A program made the position numbers and the translations under genes. From positions 13,194,850 to 13,258,849 of the forward strand of contig NC_081544.1 of NCBI RefSeq assembly GCF_901000735.1: a stretch of DNA of 64,000 nt, written 5' to 3'. Under the pieces are notes generated by a model. It was not told the DNA's origin. It made no database searches and saw only the letters and a list, made by a program, of their open reading frames with translations. The DNA is from Corylus avellana (lineage: Eukaryota > Streptophyta > Magnoliopsida > Fagales > Betulaceae). Below, in pieces: positions 34,601-44,851 of the stretch (within the stretch, counting starts at the first letter, position 1; every line of letters starts with the position of its first letter).

Positions 34601-37600
34601 ATCACAACTTTGGTTAAGAGTCTTTGACAAGATAGCATCAATTCCAAGGAAATCAACTTCCAAAGCTACGACTTCTATTTTAGGGCTTTCATCAAGCACT
34701 TGATGTATAGAACTTACCTCATCGTTGGGATATGTGTCATAGATTGGTGGAGAGGCCCAATCTACCGAGCAATCTTCCTCAATAAAGCCATCTTTCTCCT
34801 CCATGACCGATTGACTCCTAATCTCCTCCGCCTCTCTAGGACCCTTCTTTTTGTCGAATTTTCCTTTTTTTGTTTTTGTTTTTCTGTCACCATGAACTCT
34901 TTGGGTTGCAAGCAACCTTGGAATTCCGGTATATCAAGTTTGAACCTTTTCACCTGCCGATTGAAATGAGCTTGCGCTAGGTGCTGACTTCCATGCGTTC
35001 GGCGCTCGGCAAATGGGTTTCCGGATCCACTCCCATTGTGACCACCCATGTTGGATAATCGGGTAGTGAGGTCTTCAATTTGATCCCTCATAGCCTCGAA
35101 TTGATCCTCCACGTGTTGCCAACGTTCATCGATAGATTTGCCTTCCGTCTCCGCAAATCGCGGTCTTGGTTGGCGACGACAACCGTTTGGCCAACCACTC
35201 ATGTGCCGCAAACTAATTGCCTGTTGCTCCTTACGTGCTGCCTCCGTGCGCACGTACGCTTCGTTCATTCTTGCACAACGGTCACCCCTCCCAATTCATG
35301 GAAACTCTGATACCAAATGATGCAGCGTGACTTAGTTGGCTGCAGCGAAGAACATCAATAAAGAATGGATAACTAATTCTAGATCTTGAGTCTATTAAAG
35401 ATCTAAGAATTCTTCTCAAAACGATAGAGTCTATTTAAGGTTTGAAGGAAAAAGAGGAAGAAACTCAACTCTGAGTATTCTCATTCATCAAAACTGATTC
35501 ACAAACAACAATTGCCTTTTTTGGAGGAAATGAACTCGGTTTGAACCCTAAACAAAGCTACGGCGCCCGTCTAGATGGGACTTATGGCGGTTTGGATGGC
35601 CACGTATATAAAACGTAAAAACATCAAAATAACATATGGCCGTTCGAACAGGGTTCGAACAGAGCCTTCTGCCAGCTTCATCCGATCTGCATCAGATTTG
35701 CATTCCGATAAAATTTCAGTATTGCTCAGAGAAAGGATGCGTGGGTGGCGGATAACTTGCAGTTTCGAGAAGGGAATATTCAGTGGAATGTAATGTTTTT
35801 TGGGCTAGGCAGACCAATATGTTAATTGACTTATATATGCATATATGTAATGCTCAGTAGTCTACCAAAGAGGAGTTCCATGCCATAATATAGTGAGGCT
35901 AGGGAAGGTTGGTTAATCTCCATGGTCAATCTCTTGTTTGATGTTTATGTAGCATTTTTTGAGTAAATACGTGGACTTGATGAAGATGTTGGTTAATTAT
36001 ATAATATTTTTTCTTATAATGTCAATTAATAATGGAAGAAATATAAACATTAGAGAAAAACATAATAGACATGATTTTTTTATTTTTGAAGAATCATCTT
36101 TCTACTTAGATGTTTTCATATGTAATTTGTGCTTGAATTTATAATTAATTAAGTATTTTATCCAAAGTAAAATTAAAAAAGATACGGTAATGCTACAAAT
36201 AATGTCTAAATGACGGGCTCTTTATTAGCATTTATAACTTTCAACCGAAAAAAAGGCCAAACTGGCAAAGTCACTGTCTCAATGGCATGGCATTTGCACT
36301 TCTATCATGACTAGCATGCTCATGAGACTCAAGTCCCAAAAGGGTCTGAAAAAATTTTAATTTCGACACATGCAGCTTAATTGACGACCACACATGTTTG
36401 GTTGCTCAATTTGACCATCTGGTTTTTTATCTGTTTTGTTGTAGTGTTCAAAGAATCAGTTTGTTGCTCACTTGCTTTACCATTGATTTTGCTTTTGTGT
36501 TTTTTTTTGGGGTGGGGGGGTTGAGTTTGTTTTGTTTGCATGCTAACGTTGCTTAAATGACATATGTGATAAATATATTTTCTTGCTCTCTCCTCAATTG
36601 TTCTTAAGTTCATTTGATTATTTTAATTCTAATCTTAGATTCTCTTACTCCAGACCTTTGACGATAATTCAGCACAGTTGCCCATGTGGCTTATGGACGA
36701 GTCTTCAAATTTGGAATTGACATATGATTTTGGTATGACGTCATTCGAGGCTAGAACTCATGATATGAACTTGGGAAATGCTTCTGAACCAATTTCAGCT
36801 TATGCTGTTCAGCAAAATGAACAGCCTGGGCAGAACAGGCTTCAAATACAGCTTGCAAATGATGAATCCCAGTGTTCAATAAAATCAAATTCCAAAACTG
36901 ATATGCCAACTGAAGGAAATACTAGCTATGCTTTGACTCTGAAAAAACCATTATTACATGGAGAAGAGGGTTTGAAGAAAGTTGACAGCTTTTCTCGATG
37001 GGTTACTAAAGAATTGGAAGATGTAGATGATTTGCATTTGAAGACCTCATCTGGTATATCATGGAGCACTGATGAATGTGGAAATGTAGTCGATGATTCC
37101 TCATTGAGTCCCTCTCTCTCTCAGGACCAGCATTTTAGTATTTTAGACTTTTCGCCAAAGTGGGCTTACACAGACTCAGAGACTGAGGTAAGGAATATAT
37201 ATGGACTATAGTATCCCTGCTAATAATAAAAAGAAAAGAATAGGACAAAAACTTGAATTATATCTTGTGTTGATTTTGCACTGCAAGTAATTCAATCAAT
37301 CTTCTCAATTGTGAGATATTCACTTATACATATAGATAGATTTATATATGTGTTCTCCTTTCTTGATTAAATAGCAAATAACATGCTATTTTCAAACATA
37401 CTTATCAAAAAAAAAAAAAAAAAAAAGAAAACATGCTATTTTCAAACCAAAAATTAAAAGAGTACATATTGTGCTACATTTTTGTTAAGCATGCATCGCA
37501 TTTACTATTTCTAATGAGATTGATTTATTTATAAAAAAAAAAGGCATGCATCGCCAAATAGCATTGGCAAGATCATAATTTCTTATAACTCACAAATTGT

Positions 37601-40600
37601 TATGTTCATATCGGCTTGGTATTGGTGCATCTTTTGTTTATGCTTCAAACATGAACTGCTTTTTCCCACGAAGTAAATTGCTATTTTACATTTTCCAACT
37701 TTGTTCTTCGCTTCCTGACTTTTTCAAAAGTTTTCAATTTTGCTTTTAAGTTTTTCTTTTTTACTGGTTCCAATTTTTTCTGGACTCATATATGTTTCGT
37801 CTCTGTTGAGATTTGATGGGTGCTGGTGTACTGTACAAGAGAAAATACTGCTCGATTTCTTATTACTTCTCAATTTCTTGATATAATTCAGGTTCTGATA
37901 ACTGGAACATTTTTGAAGAGTCTACCTGATGTAGCAAAATGTAACTGGTCATGTATGTTCGGGGAAGTGGAGGTTCCTGCAGAAATTTTAGCCAATGGGG
38001 TTCTTTGTTGCAGTGCTCCACCTCGTGCTGTTGGGCAAGTCCCTTTTTATGTAACATGTTCCAACAGGTTAGCTTGTAGTGAAGTGCGGGAATTTGACTA
38101 TCGAGTGGGCTCTACTAAAGATATAGATATTGCCATTATCTATGGTGGCACTACTAATGAAATGATTCTTTATTCGCGACTTGAGAAGTTACTGTCTCTA
38201 AGATCTATCAGCCCTCCCAGTCACTTTGTTGAAGGTGTTACTGTGAAACAAGACTTGATCAGTAAAATTATTTCATTGAAGGAGGAAGAGGAATATTACC
38301 AGATGGTAGAGACAACCTCACAGAAGGATTTATCCCAACATGAAGGGAAGGAACATCTCCTTAAAATGTTAATGAAAGAGAAGTTGTACTCATGGCTCCT
38401 CCATAAAGTATCTGAAGATGGTAAAGGGCCAAGTGTATTGGATGATGAGGGGCAAGGTGTGATACATTTAGCAGCTGCCCTTGGTTATGATTGGGCCATA
38501 AAACCAATTGTAACAGCGGAAGTTAGCATCAATTTCCGGGACATAAATGGATGGACTGCCCTTCATTGGGCTGCATTTTGTGGCAGGCAAGATCCTCTGA
38601 ACTTGATTTGCTATATATATATATATATATTATTATTTTTTTTTTGTGATTGAGCCTAGGGATATTTGGCTTGAAGTCTAGCCTTCCCCACCCTGATCAA
38701 TTTGGACTCAGGAAATGCAATTCTGTAAAGTCTTTTCCCAGATATGGTCTGCATTAGAAATGAAGAAGCCATTTTAGCTGCTTGTAGCTTGTACAGGATG
38801 TTGATTGAAGACATTCCCTCTCTCTTGCTCACTCTCTGTGCAACCACAAGTATAACTAAAATGCCCTCCTACATACTTTTGGTTACAAAGGCCTTATTCA
38901 CTTTTATAATCGGCCTTTCAAACATCAAGTCTTCCATTGCTTGCCTTTGTTCATATGCAGATAAACTACTGCATGCAAATTATAAAAATTTGTTTCAAAT
39001 CGTCCAAAATTAATTGCATTAGTTTCTTGGGCTTCGGTTGAGTTGCAATTTGTATCAGTTCAATCTATGTCATGGTTGAAACAGCTATTTTTTTTTTTCT
39101 CTGTTCATGTTTGAATCCTTGTTAAATTCAGAGAGCAGATGGTGGCATTCCTTGTCTCTCTGGGTGCAGCTCCTGGAGCATTGACGGACCCGTCTCCAGA
39201 ATTTCTTTTGGGTAGAACACCTGCAGACCTGGCATCTGGAAATGGACACAAAGGAATCTCTGGTTTTCTTGCAGAGTCTTCCTTGACTGACTACCTCAAG
39301 TCCCTAACAATGAATGATCCCAATGAAGATGAAACAGTAGAAGTTTCTGGACCGAAGGCTGTGCAAACAGTTTCAGAACGGACAGCAACACCTGTGAATT
39401 ATGGTGACGCAGCAGAAGCACTGTCACTGAGGGATTCACTTACTGCTCTCTGCAATGCCACACAAGCTGCTGGTCGTATACATCAGATGTTCCGGATGTA
39501 TTCACTTCAGAGGAAACGGATTACTGAGAATAATGATGATAAAGATGGATTGTTAGATGAACGTGCTCTTTCACTTATAGCTTCCAAGACACGCAAGCCT
39601 GGACAAAGTGATGGGCTGGTCCATGCCGCAGCAACACAAATACAGAAGAAGTTCCGTGGTTGGAAGAAAAGAAAAGAATTCTTAATAATCCGTCAAAGAA
39701 TTGTCAAAATTCAGGTTTATTGCTACTTATCCCTTGTTGACTTCTTGAGGATTTTAATAATGTTGTTTTTGGTCGCTCTCTCTCTCTCTAAAATATGGAA
39801 GTTATCCAGTAATGCCAGATTGCTTATCCCAATAAGGAGAGGACCTTTATAAGTGAGGCAACATGCAATAGGTCTATTGGGAAATCAAAGAGACATTTCA
39901 ATGGTATAATTGGTGTTTCCATTAAGAAATTCAAAGGGTGGGAATGGAAGTGTCTGCACAGTTAAATTTTGAGAATTATGAAATCAGTTTTTAGCTCCTT
40001 GTTAGATTGACGAACGTGTTTGCAATTTGGTTTTCTTCATCTTTGGATGAATTTACTATTTGGTTTCTTGTTAGGCCATAATGACTTCTGCTTTTCAATT
40101 TATGTGATGTTAAAATGTGAAGGCAGACATTTTCTAGGGTTAGAATACCTTTTATATATTCTGGTAATTGTTTTTATTATATACCTGTAATCCATCAATT
40201 ATGAGATTAATTCTGATTTATTTATTTTTGGTGTAAAGGCCCATGTGAGGGGACACCAAGTGAGGAAACAATATAGACCAATCGTCTGGTCTGTAGGAAT
40301 TTTGGAAAAGGTCATATTAAGATGGAGACGTAAAGGGATTGGTCTACGGGGATTCCGACCAGATGCACATACCAAAGACCTCAACCCACAAAGTGCGCCC
40401 TCAAAGGAGGATGATTATGATTTTCTTAAGGAAGGAAGGAAACAAACAGAGGAGAGATTGCAAAAAGCTCTCACCAGGGTGAAGTCTATGGCACAGAATC
40501 CAGAGGGACGTGCTCAGTACCGTAGGCTGCTAACTGTTGTTGAAGGTTTCCGTCAGACCAAGGTATATGGATTTTGTAAATGTTTTGATTTATTTACTTA

Positions 40601-40934
40601 TTTGTTAATGTGAAAGAATTGCTTTAAATATATTAATTTTATAATAGAAGCTAGTTTTCCTAAATTACTGTTCATATATGGATTACTAATTAGCTTTAAC
40701 TCAAACGGTACTTCCTCCCTTTGTAGCAAGGTGGAGGGTGCAATCATGGGTGCATGTGTAAATTACCACCATAAACAAAAGGATTAGTAATTTTAGCTCA
40801 CTTCTTGTCATATACTGTGTTTTAAAAGTCTTGTTTTGCTTAGGCATGAACCTTGATCTGGGCTTATATACTAGTTGGACTTCTATATCTAATATAGCTT
40901 AACTTTTTGGGTTAATGCTTGAACATAATATTAG

Positions 40935-40973
<39 letters not shown>

Positions 40974-43900
40974 AATATTTTTTTATAAGTAACATGATAT
41001 TAGAGTCTTATTGTTGATAGGGTCCTGGTTCCTGTCTTGGTGCCCCCATTCTGTGAATTTCTTAAGTTCGAAGCCTCCCTTTGGCCAAATTCTTTTATTT
41101 AGATTCCGTTGCTTCTGCGTAAAATGATTTTTGAAATTTTTTTCTTTCTTATTTTCTGGTGTTTGATGTGACGGAAAATAATAGTCAATAGAAAATATTT
41201 TTGGTTTGACAAAAAAGCTTCTTTAATTTTCGTAAAACCGTAAACAATTTTTTTGAGTTTGAGCTTTTTATTCTCAAATCCTCAAATCAATGTTAGAACA
41301 CTATTGGTCCTCTGTTGGGACCCGGCCGAGACCTTGCCAGGCCTCATTGGGACCCCACCAGGCCTATGTCGGAACCTCGCTAGGACCCTGCCGAGACTTG
41401 GCCTGGACACCTCCGAAATCCTGCTGGACTTCGTCGGGACCCTACCTAGACACCACCAGGACCTGCCGGGCCTCTTTCAGGACCCGCTAGGACCTTGCTT
41501 GGACACTGCCGGAACTTAAATTTGCAGGTTAATATATATATATGTTGTGAATAAAAAATTGATTTTTATAGGTTAATATGATTGAATGAAATTATAAAAA
41601 AAATTCAAATGCCTTAAAATGATTTTAGCGGAAAAAATTTTCTTGAAAGCATTTTCTCAAAAATATTTTCTGACGAAAAACATTTTATGTTGAAACAAAT
41701 GGAGTTTTAGGATGTTCAAGACGTGCATTTGGTTCATGCCTACTACGTGGGGGAAAATCCATAGGTCATTTTTTTGGCCATTCTGTGTGTCATTTCTGCT
41801 GACCATGAAAACCTTTTCTGTTGACTAGCAATTTTGGGTTGTGTCAGACAGAAATATTTCTGCTGACCATGAAACATGGAAAATATTTTTTTTAGATGAA
41901 AGAAATTTTTTATAGAAGAACACAAAAACTACAAGAACTCCTCTGCGACAGCAGAAAAACAACACTACACCCTTACTTTCTGACAGCAACATTAACATTC
42001 TGCAGCCTAGCAGAACTGCTTCAAACACACACAGCACCAACTCAAAATTTTGTTTGATAAGTAATAAAAATTTTATTAAGAAGCGTAAGGCGGGCCTAAA
42101 TACACAAGCAATATACACAGCAAGACCTAGCAAAACCCAAAGAAAACAGAAGAAACCACTAAACCCAAAGGGTAAGGGAAATCTCTATCCTCCTCATCCC
42201 ACAAATCGTCCCCTGATCCCACACCACCATCTCCGAAGACGAACCAAAGCCTACCGGCTACTTCTGAGATTCAATCAAACTAGTCAACCTGAGATCATCA
42301 TCCTTGTTAACAGCTGGACTGACAGAAGAACAACCACGAAAAGGGGAGGAAATGATCCCTTCCTCCCCAACTTCCTTTACAACCAGATCCGACGATGGAG
42401 CACCATACACTTCATGGGAAGGGAGAGGGAAAACCACCACCAACTCAAATTACATCAAACAAAACAAACTTCTATGACATATGCAACACAAAAAGCTACA
42501 ACAGCAACTTAGGCCGCACCCAAGATTCTCTCCGGCAAGTTCCATTTCCTGCATAATTCCAAATTCTTGACATTCATCTTGAAACTTCCTCTAGCAATAA
42601 TTCTTGTCCTGATTTCCCAGGTGATCCTTTGATCAATCAACTCTTCAGTTCTGATCTGATTTCCATATTTAATATTTGTTCCTTTGCTTCCATAAATTGT
42701 AACTACTGGCCCCAAACTTAAGTGGCATAAGCTCACCTTCATTCCCTTACACTTCAAATCATTTACTCCCCATTCAATAATCTTCTCCCAGCTTGTACAT
42801 GGATCCTCGATCATACTTTTTCTCAACACGTCTCGGTATTCTCCTGCTAAAGTTACAGCTAAAAAACAGATGCTCATTACATTCTAAACAACCCCTGCAG
42901 AATAAACATAACACATCCCCTGCATATCCCCAATTTAACAATCTCGCCCCAGTTGTCAAACCATCCCTAGCCACCAACCACAGCATAAAAGCATGCCTAG
43001 GTATAGCCAAGGAAAACCAGACTATCTTCCACCAGGTAACCGTAGGAAGCTTAAATCTTGGAGCTTCCCAAGTTTCAGAGAACATATTTTCCCTTCTTTG
43101 AGCAGGTCCATATTGGCACATCTACCTCTCCAAGTTCCACTTGAGAAAGTTTACTTTGAATTTCCACCACATCTTCAGATCAAACAGGAGACCATCTCGA
43201 ATTCTTTTCACGTATCACAGAGGATAGTTTTGCTGCCATAGTACTGCCTGTATCATAAACAGCTCGATACTCATATTTGTCATATAACACTCCAATCCGG
43301 TGCCACCAATCCAACCAGATGAATATACTACTCCCTTCACCAACCTTGAATTGTATAAATCCCTGAGCCAAATCACAAAGATTCAACAATTTTTTCCAAC
43401 TCTTAAGAACACGCCTTCGGTACCTTGACTTGTCAAGGCTCTTCCCCTTCAACAGTATTCTCTTACCCAAGCAACCCACAATGAGCCTATCCTAGCAAAA
43501 ATATTCCATATATGCTTCATAATTGCTGTATGGTTGCAGTCCTCCAATCTCTTTAGCCCCAAACCTCCCTCTTGCTTACGGAGACATACATAACTTTTGC
43601 TCGAGCTTTGGTGGAATCATTTCCAGTTCGCAAGTACCTGTTAAATTTTTGTTCCAGCACCTTTGTAATTCTTGGGGAGAATAAAAATGCTTGACCAAAA
43701 CACTTGCAAGCTTTACAGAACATAGGAGATTAATTGCAAAGATAAGTGTCTTGCTAGTCAAGAATCAATTTGATCAGCCACCCTTTTAATTAAAAACGTG
43801 GAAAATATTATATGCTGAAATAAATGGAGGAGTTTGTATTGTTTGTTCTTCGACTTCACGTCAGACCCATTTGCATCTGTTTGTGTCAGTTGGGTCGTTC

Positions 43901-44851
43901 ATTTCAGATATGTTCAATCTGTTGGGCCTATTTTTAGGGTCTGTACATTAGAGCGGGCGCTAGAGAAGTTGCACATTATCTGTGTGGACCTTGAGTTGAG
44001 TTATATATCAACTACAGCTCTGCTTAATGGTTTAAAATTTTTGGTTGGATGCTCTCTCAACACGTCAATGTTCTTGGGCTTACATATCCCATTTGGATGT
44101 TAATTACTGGTGCTTTGCTTCCATTGTTCTGTTACCGGGAGATCACCATGTAAAGGTCACTTTTGTTACCCACTGGCTTTAGTGGGGCTTCTAAAGACTT
44201 TTCTCTAGTTCTTGAAATCTTTTGTTAAGTATCAGAGAAGTTTAGAACATCTTATGTATCCTGAACTAAGTTCTGCAATGACTTTTATACCCAGATTTTG
44301 GGTTCTTTAGGCCAGCCTATTTACCAATCTGGTATGGATTGAGTATCATTTAGGCTAACCTTTTTTCCATGTGAAATAACCCCATCAGCAAGATATCAGG
44401 GACGACAGGGTCTTTGTGTTCATGACCTGCAAGTTCTATAGAGTTTAATGTTTGCAAATGGTTCTGGTAAAAGAGATTTTTTGAAGACGTGGTGAAGCCT
44501 GCCGCTAGCTTCTTTTCGTACTCATCCCTGCTAAACAAAATATGTAAAAAGAAAAGAAAAAAAAATTGAAAGTGATGTGTTTGTATTTGTAACCACTTGA
44601 TTCTTGCATGTTGTTGGGTCATGTTAGACAAGTACTCAAAACTGTTTGTTCTAGTTTCCATTTTTTTTTTCTCATGCTATGAGCGTGGTCTAAATTCTGA
44701 CCGTTATAATCTTTGGCAGGGAGGTAATATGGTTTGGAGTCGTTCAGAAGAAACAGCTGATGTTGATGAGGACCTGATTGATATTGGTCCACTGTTGGAA
44801 GATGACATGCTGTTAAATGATGACAATTTTATGTCTTTAGCATTCGAGTAA
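25566..44851 (+). CDS. CAMTA: Calmodulin-binding transcription activator (CAMTA1/2/3 clade), 13 exons
   Basis: CAMTAs are nuclear Ca2+/calmodulin-responsive factors that bind CGCG-type promoter boxes in cold, defence and stress responses. Exons: 25566-25605, 26293-26412, 27518-27633, 28905-28993, 29906-29948, 30938-31112, 31253-31378, 31527-31819, 36654-37187, 37892-38586, 39132-39714, 40239-40562, 44720-44851. They total 3,270 nt, in frame, 1,089 residues plus stop, a normal family length. Order: CG-1 DNA-binding domain (about 14-140), acidic/Ser-rich middle, TIG domain (about 512-585), ankyrin repeats (about 697-800), IQ motifs (about 910-950), calmodulin-binding WSVGILEKVILRWRRKGIGL (955 on), acidic C-terminus EDLIDI...FMSLAFE. 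The start MAERGSYGPGPQLD matches known family starts. All junctions are GT-AG except intron 10 (GC-AG). The TIG domain argues against the TIG-less CAMTA types; the exact paralogue is uncertain. Confidence 0.93.
26293..26412 (+). CDS. CAMTA: CAMTA exon 2 (CG-1 start)
   Basis: Codes DIRQILSEAQHRWLRPAEIC and onward to PPNRPP, the conserved first half of CG-1. Acceptor TTTGCAG, donor GTATGA. Confidence 0.93.
27518..27633 (+). CDS. CAMTA: CAMTA exon 3 (CG-1, nuclear localisation region)
   Basis: Codes SGSLLLFDRKVLRYFRKDGH then NWRKKKDGKTVKEAHEKLK. The basic cluster is the usual CG-1 nuclear localisation signal. Acceptor ATGCCAG, donor GTAAGA. Confidence 0.94.
28189..28352. mobile_element. MITE in CAMTA intron 3
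   Basis: A 164-bp element with perfect 10-bp inverted ends GAGAAATGCT...AGCATTTCTC. Inner arms are partly complementary around a CAATCATTAGATTTGTG...TTAATGGTTGATC core. Confidence 0.65.
28440..28800. other. CAMTA intron 3, further repetitive DNA
   Basis: A TTTA run (28477-28505) and A/T-rich blocks with GTATTTTG/AAAAGTG motifs typical of decayed MITEs. No coding sequence. Confidence 0.4.
28905..28993 (+). CDS. CAMTA: CAMTA exon 4 (CG-1)
   Basis: Codes VGSVDVLHCYYAHGEENENF then QRRSYWMLEQ. Acceptor TTTTAG, donor GTAAGT. Confidence 0.94.
29906..29948 (+). CDS. CAMTA: CAMTA exon 5 (CG-1)
   Basis: A 43-nt exon coding DLMHIVFVHYLEVK. Acceptor TTTTGCAG, donor GTAATC. Confidence 0.93.
30938..31112 (+). 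CDS. CAMTA: CAMTA exon 6 (CG-1 end)
   Basis: Starts GNRTNIGGIRESDQ, the end of CG-1, then enters a Ser/Pro-rich linker (SPSPISSLTSLCEDADS). Acceptor CATCAG, donor GTATTT. Confidence 0.92.
31253..31378 (+). CDS. CAMTA: CAMTA exon 7
   Basis: Codes EDIDQASSRSHSFLESLPIK through YFLSPSA, in the variable middle. Acceptor GGTGCAG, donor GTAGCT. Confidence 0.9.
31527..31819 (+). CDS. CAMTA: CAMTA exon 8
   Basis: Codes DNHGISSMPGVNYISHVQKD through the conserved TIDLASWEEVLEQ block to IQSNWQ. Acceptor TTACCAG, donor GTAATG. The following intron is 4,834 bp. Confidence 0.92.
32583..35810 (+). mobile_element. Internally deleted LINE in CAMTA intron 8
   Basis: Same strand as CAMTA. 32583-32975 encodes a plant LINE ORF1-like region (FYVEAKAFEIW..., TFRVVMMGKPSVLWLSLTVE). 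33275-33823 encodes reverse transcriptase from MRQGDLLSPLFFVVVMKALS to a catalytic box reading FVND, then [20 protein letters not shown]. After an inserted gypsy derivative the LINE resumes near 35725 with KDAWVADNLQF and GNIQWNVMFF. The endonuclease and the first half of the RT are missing. Confidence 0.75.
33821..35694 (-). mobile_element. Deleted gypsy-type LTR element nested in the intronic LINE
   Basis: LTRs TGATGCAGCG...GATCTGCATCA lie at 33821-34285 and 35318-35694. Read on the minus strand, the 5' LTR is followed by TTTGGTATCAGAG (Met-tRNA primer site), and the other LTR is preceded by a purine-rich CCTAGGGAGAA. The ORF at 35268-34762 encodes a gypsy-like gag start (QIEDLTTRLSNMGG, NPFAERR, FKLDIPEFQG). 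Frame 34915-34451 matches the C-terminal tail of such elements (SPPIYDTYPNDE, FMACG-like LMACGKGE, SGVWGF). All protease, RT and integrase are lost by one internal deletion. Confidence 0.75.
36654..37187 (+). CDS. CAMTA: CAMTA exon 9
   Basis: Codes TFDDNSAQLPMWLMDESSN and the conserved HGEEGLKKVDSFSRWVTKEL and SPSLSQDQHFSILDFSPKWA blocks, just before the TIG domain. Acceptor ACTCCAG, donor GTAAGG. Confidence 0.93.
37892..38586 (+). CDS. CAMTA: CAMTA exon 10 (TIG domain and first ankyrin repeat)
   Basis: Starts VLITGTFLKSLPDVAKCNWS (TIG/IPT domain, through SCMFGEVEVPAE and FYVTCSNRLACSEVREFDY). After a linker it enters ankyrin repeats (GVIHLAAALGYDW, NGWTALHWAAFCGR). It ends GGCAG followed by GCAAGA, a GC donor. 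Confidence 0.93.
39132..39714 (+). CDS. CAMTA: CAMTA exon 11 (ankyrin repeats, first IQ motif)
   Basis: Completes the ankyrin region (EQMVAFLVSLGAAPGALTDP, TPADLASGNGHKGISGFLAE), then DSLTALCNATQAAGRIHQMF, and ends in the IQ motif AATQIQKKFRGWKKRKEFL. Acceptor AAATTCAG, donor GTTTAT. Confidence 0.93.
40239..40562 (+). CDS. CAMTA: CAMTA exon 12 (IQ motif and calmodulin-binding domain)
   Basis: Codes AHVRGHQVRKQYRPIVWSVG then ILEKVILRWRRKGIGLRGF, the basic amphipathic calmodulin-binding helix, followed by EGRKQTEERLQKALTRVKSM. Acceptor TGTAAAG, donor GTATAT. Followed by a 4,157-bp intron. Confidence 0.93.
40937..40979. repeat. (TC)n microsatellite in CAMTA intron 12
   Basis: About 21 uninterrupted TC units. 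Confidence 0.95.
41310..41515. repeat. GC-rich degenerate minisatellite in CAMTA intron 12
   Basis: About 200 bp rich in GGACC(C/T) cores (at least seven), often followed by GCC or preceded by AG, inside AT-rich intron. It stays open in two frames, but only because stop codons are rare in this composition; no protein family is recognised. Confidence 0.75.
42052..43570 (-). mobile_element. LINE 3' portion in CAMTA intron 12, antisense
   Basis: The minus strand encodes the end of a LINE ORF2: GGLGLKRLEDCN (about 43565), FIQFKVGEGSSIFIWLDWWH (about 43360-43305), the zf-RVT zinc-binding domain with PRHAFMLWLVARDGLTTGAR and CLFCRGC...CNEHLFFSC (about 43010-42855), and a C-terminal WEIRTRIIARGSFKMNVKN. 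Frameshifts occur. The 3' end shares GCCTTACGCTTCTTAATAAA-type sequence with the LINE at 1670, so the two are related in their tails. Confidence 0.8.
44720..44851 (+). CDS. CAMTA: CAMTA exon 13 (C-terminus)
   Basis: Codes GGNMVWSRSEETADVDEDLI then an acidic end closing FMSLAFE and stop TAA. Acceptor TTTGGCAG. The EDLIDI motif is the usual family end. Confidence 0.9.
   Translation, partial: GGNMVWSRSEETADVDEDLIDIGPLLEDDMLLNDDNFMSLAFE

Noticed and set aside
41253..41519. Two plus frames over the GC-rich repeat
   Set aside because: A repetitive composition without stops, in the middle of a CAMTA intron.
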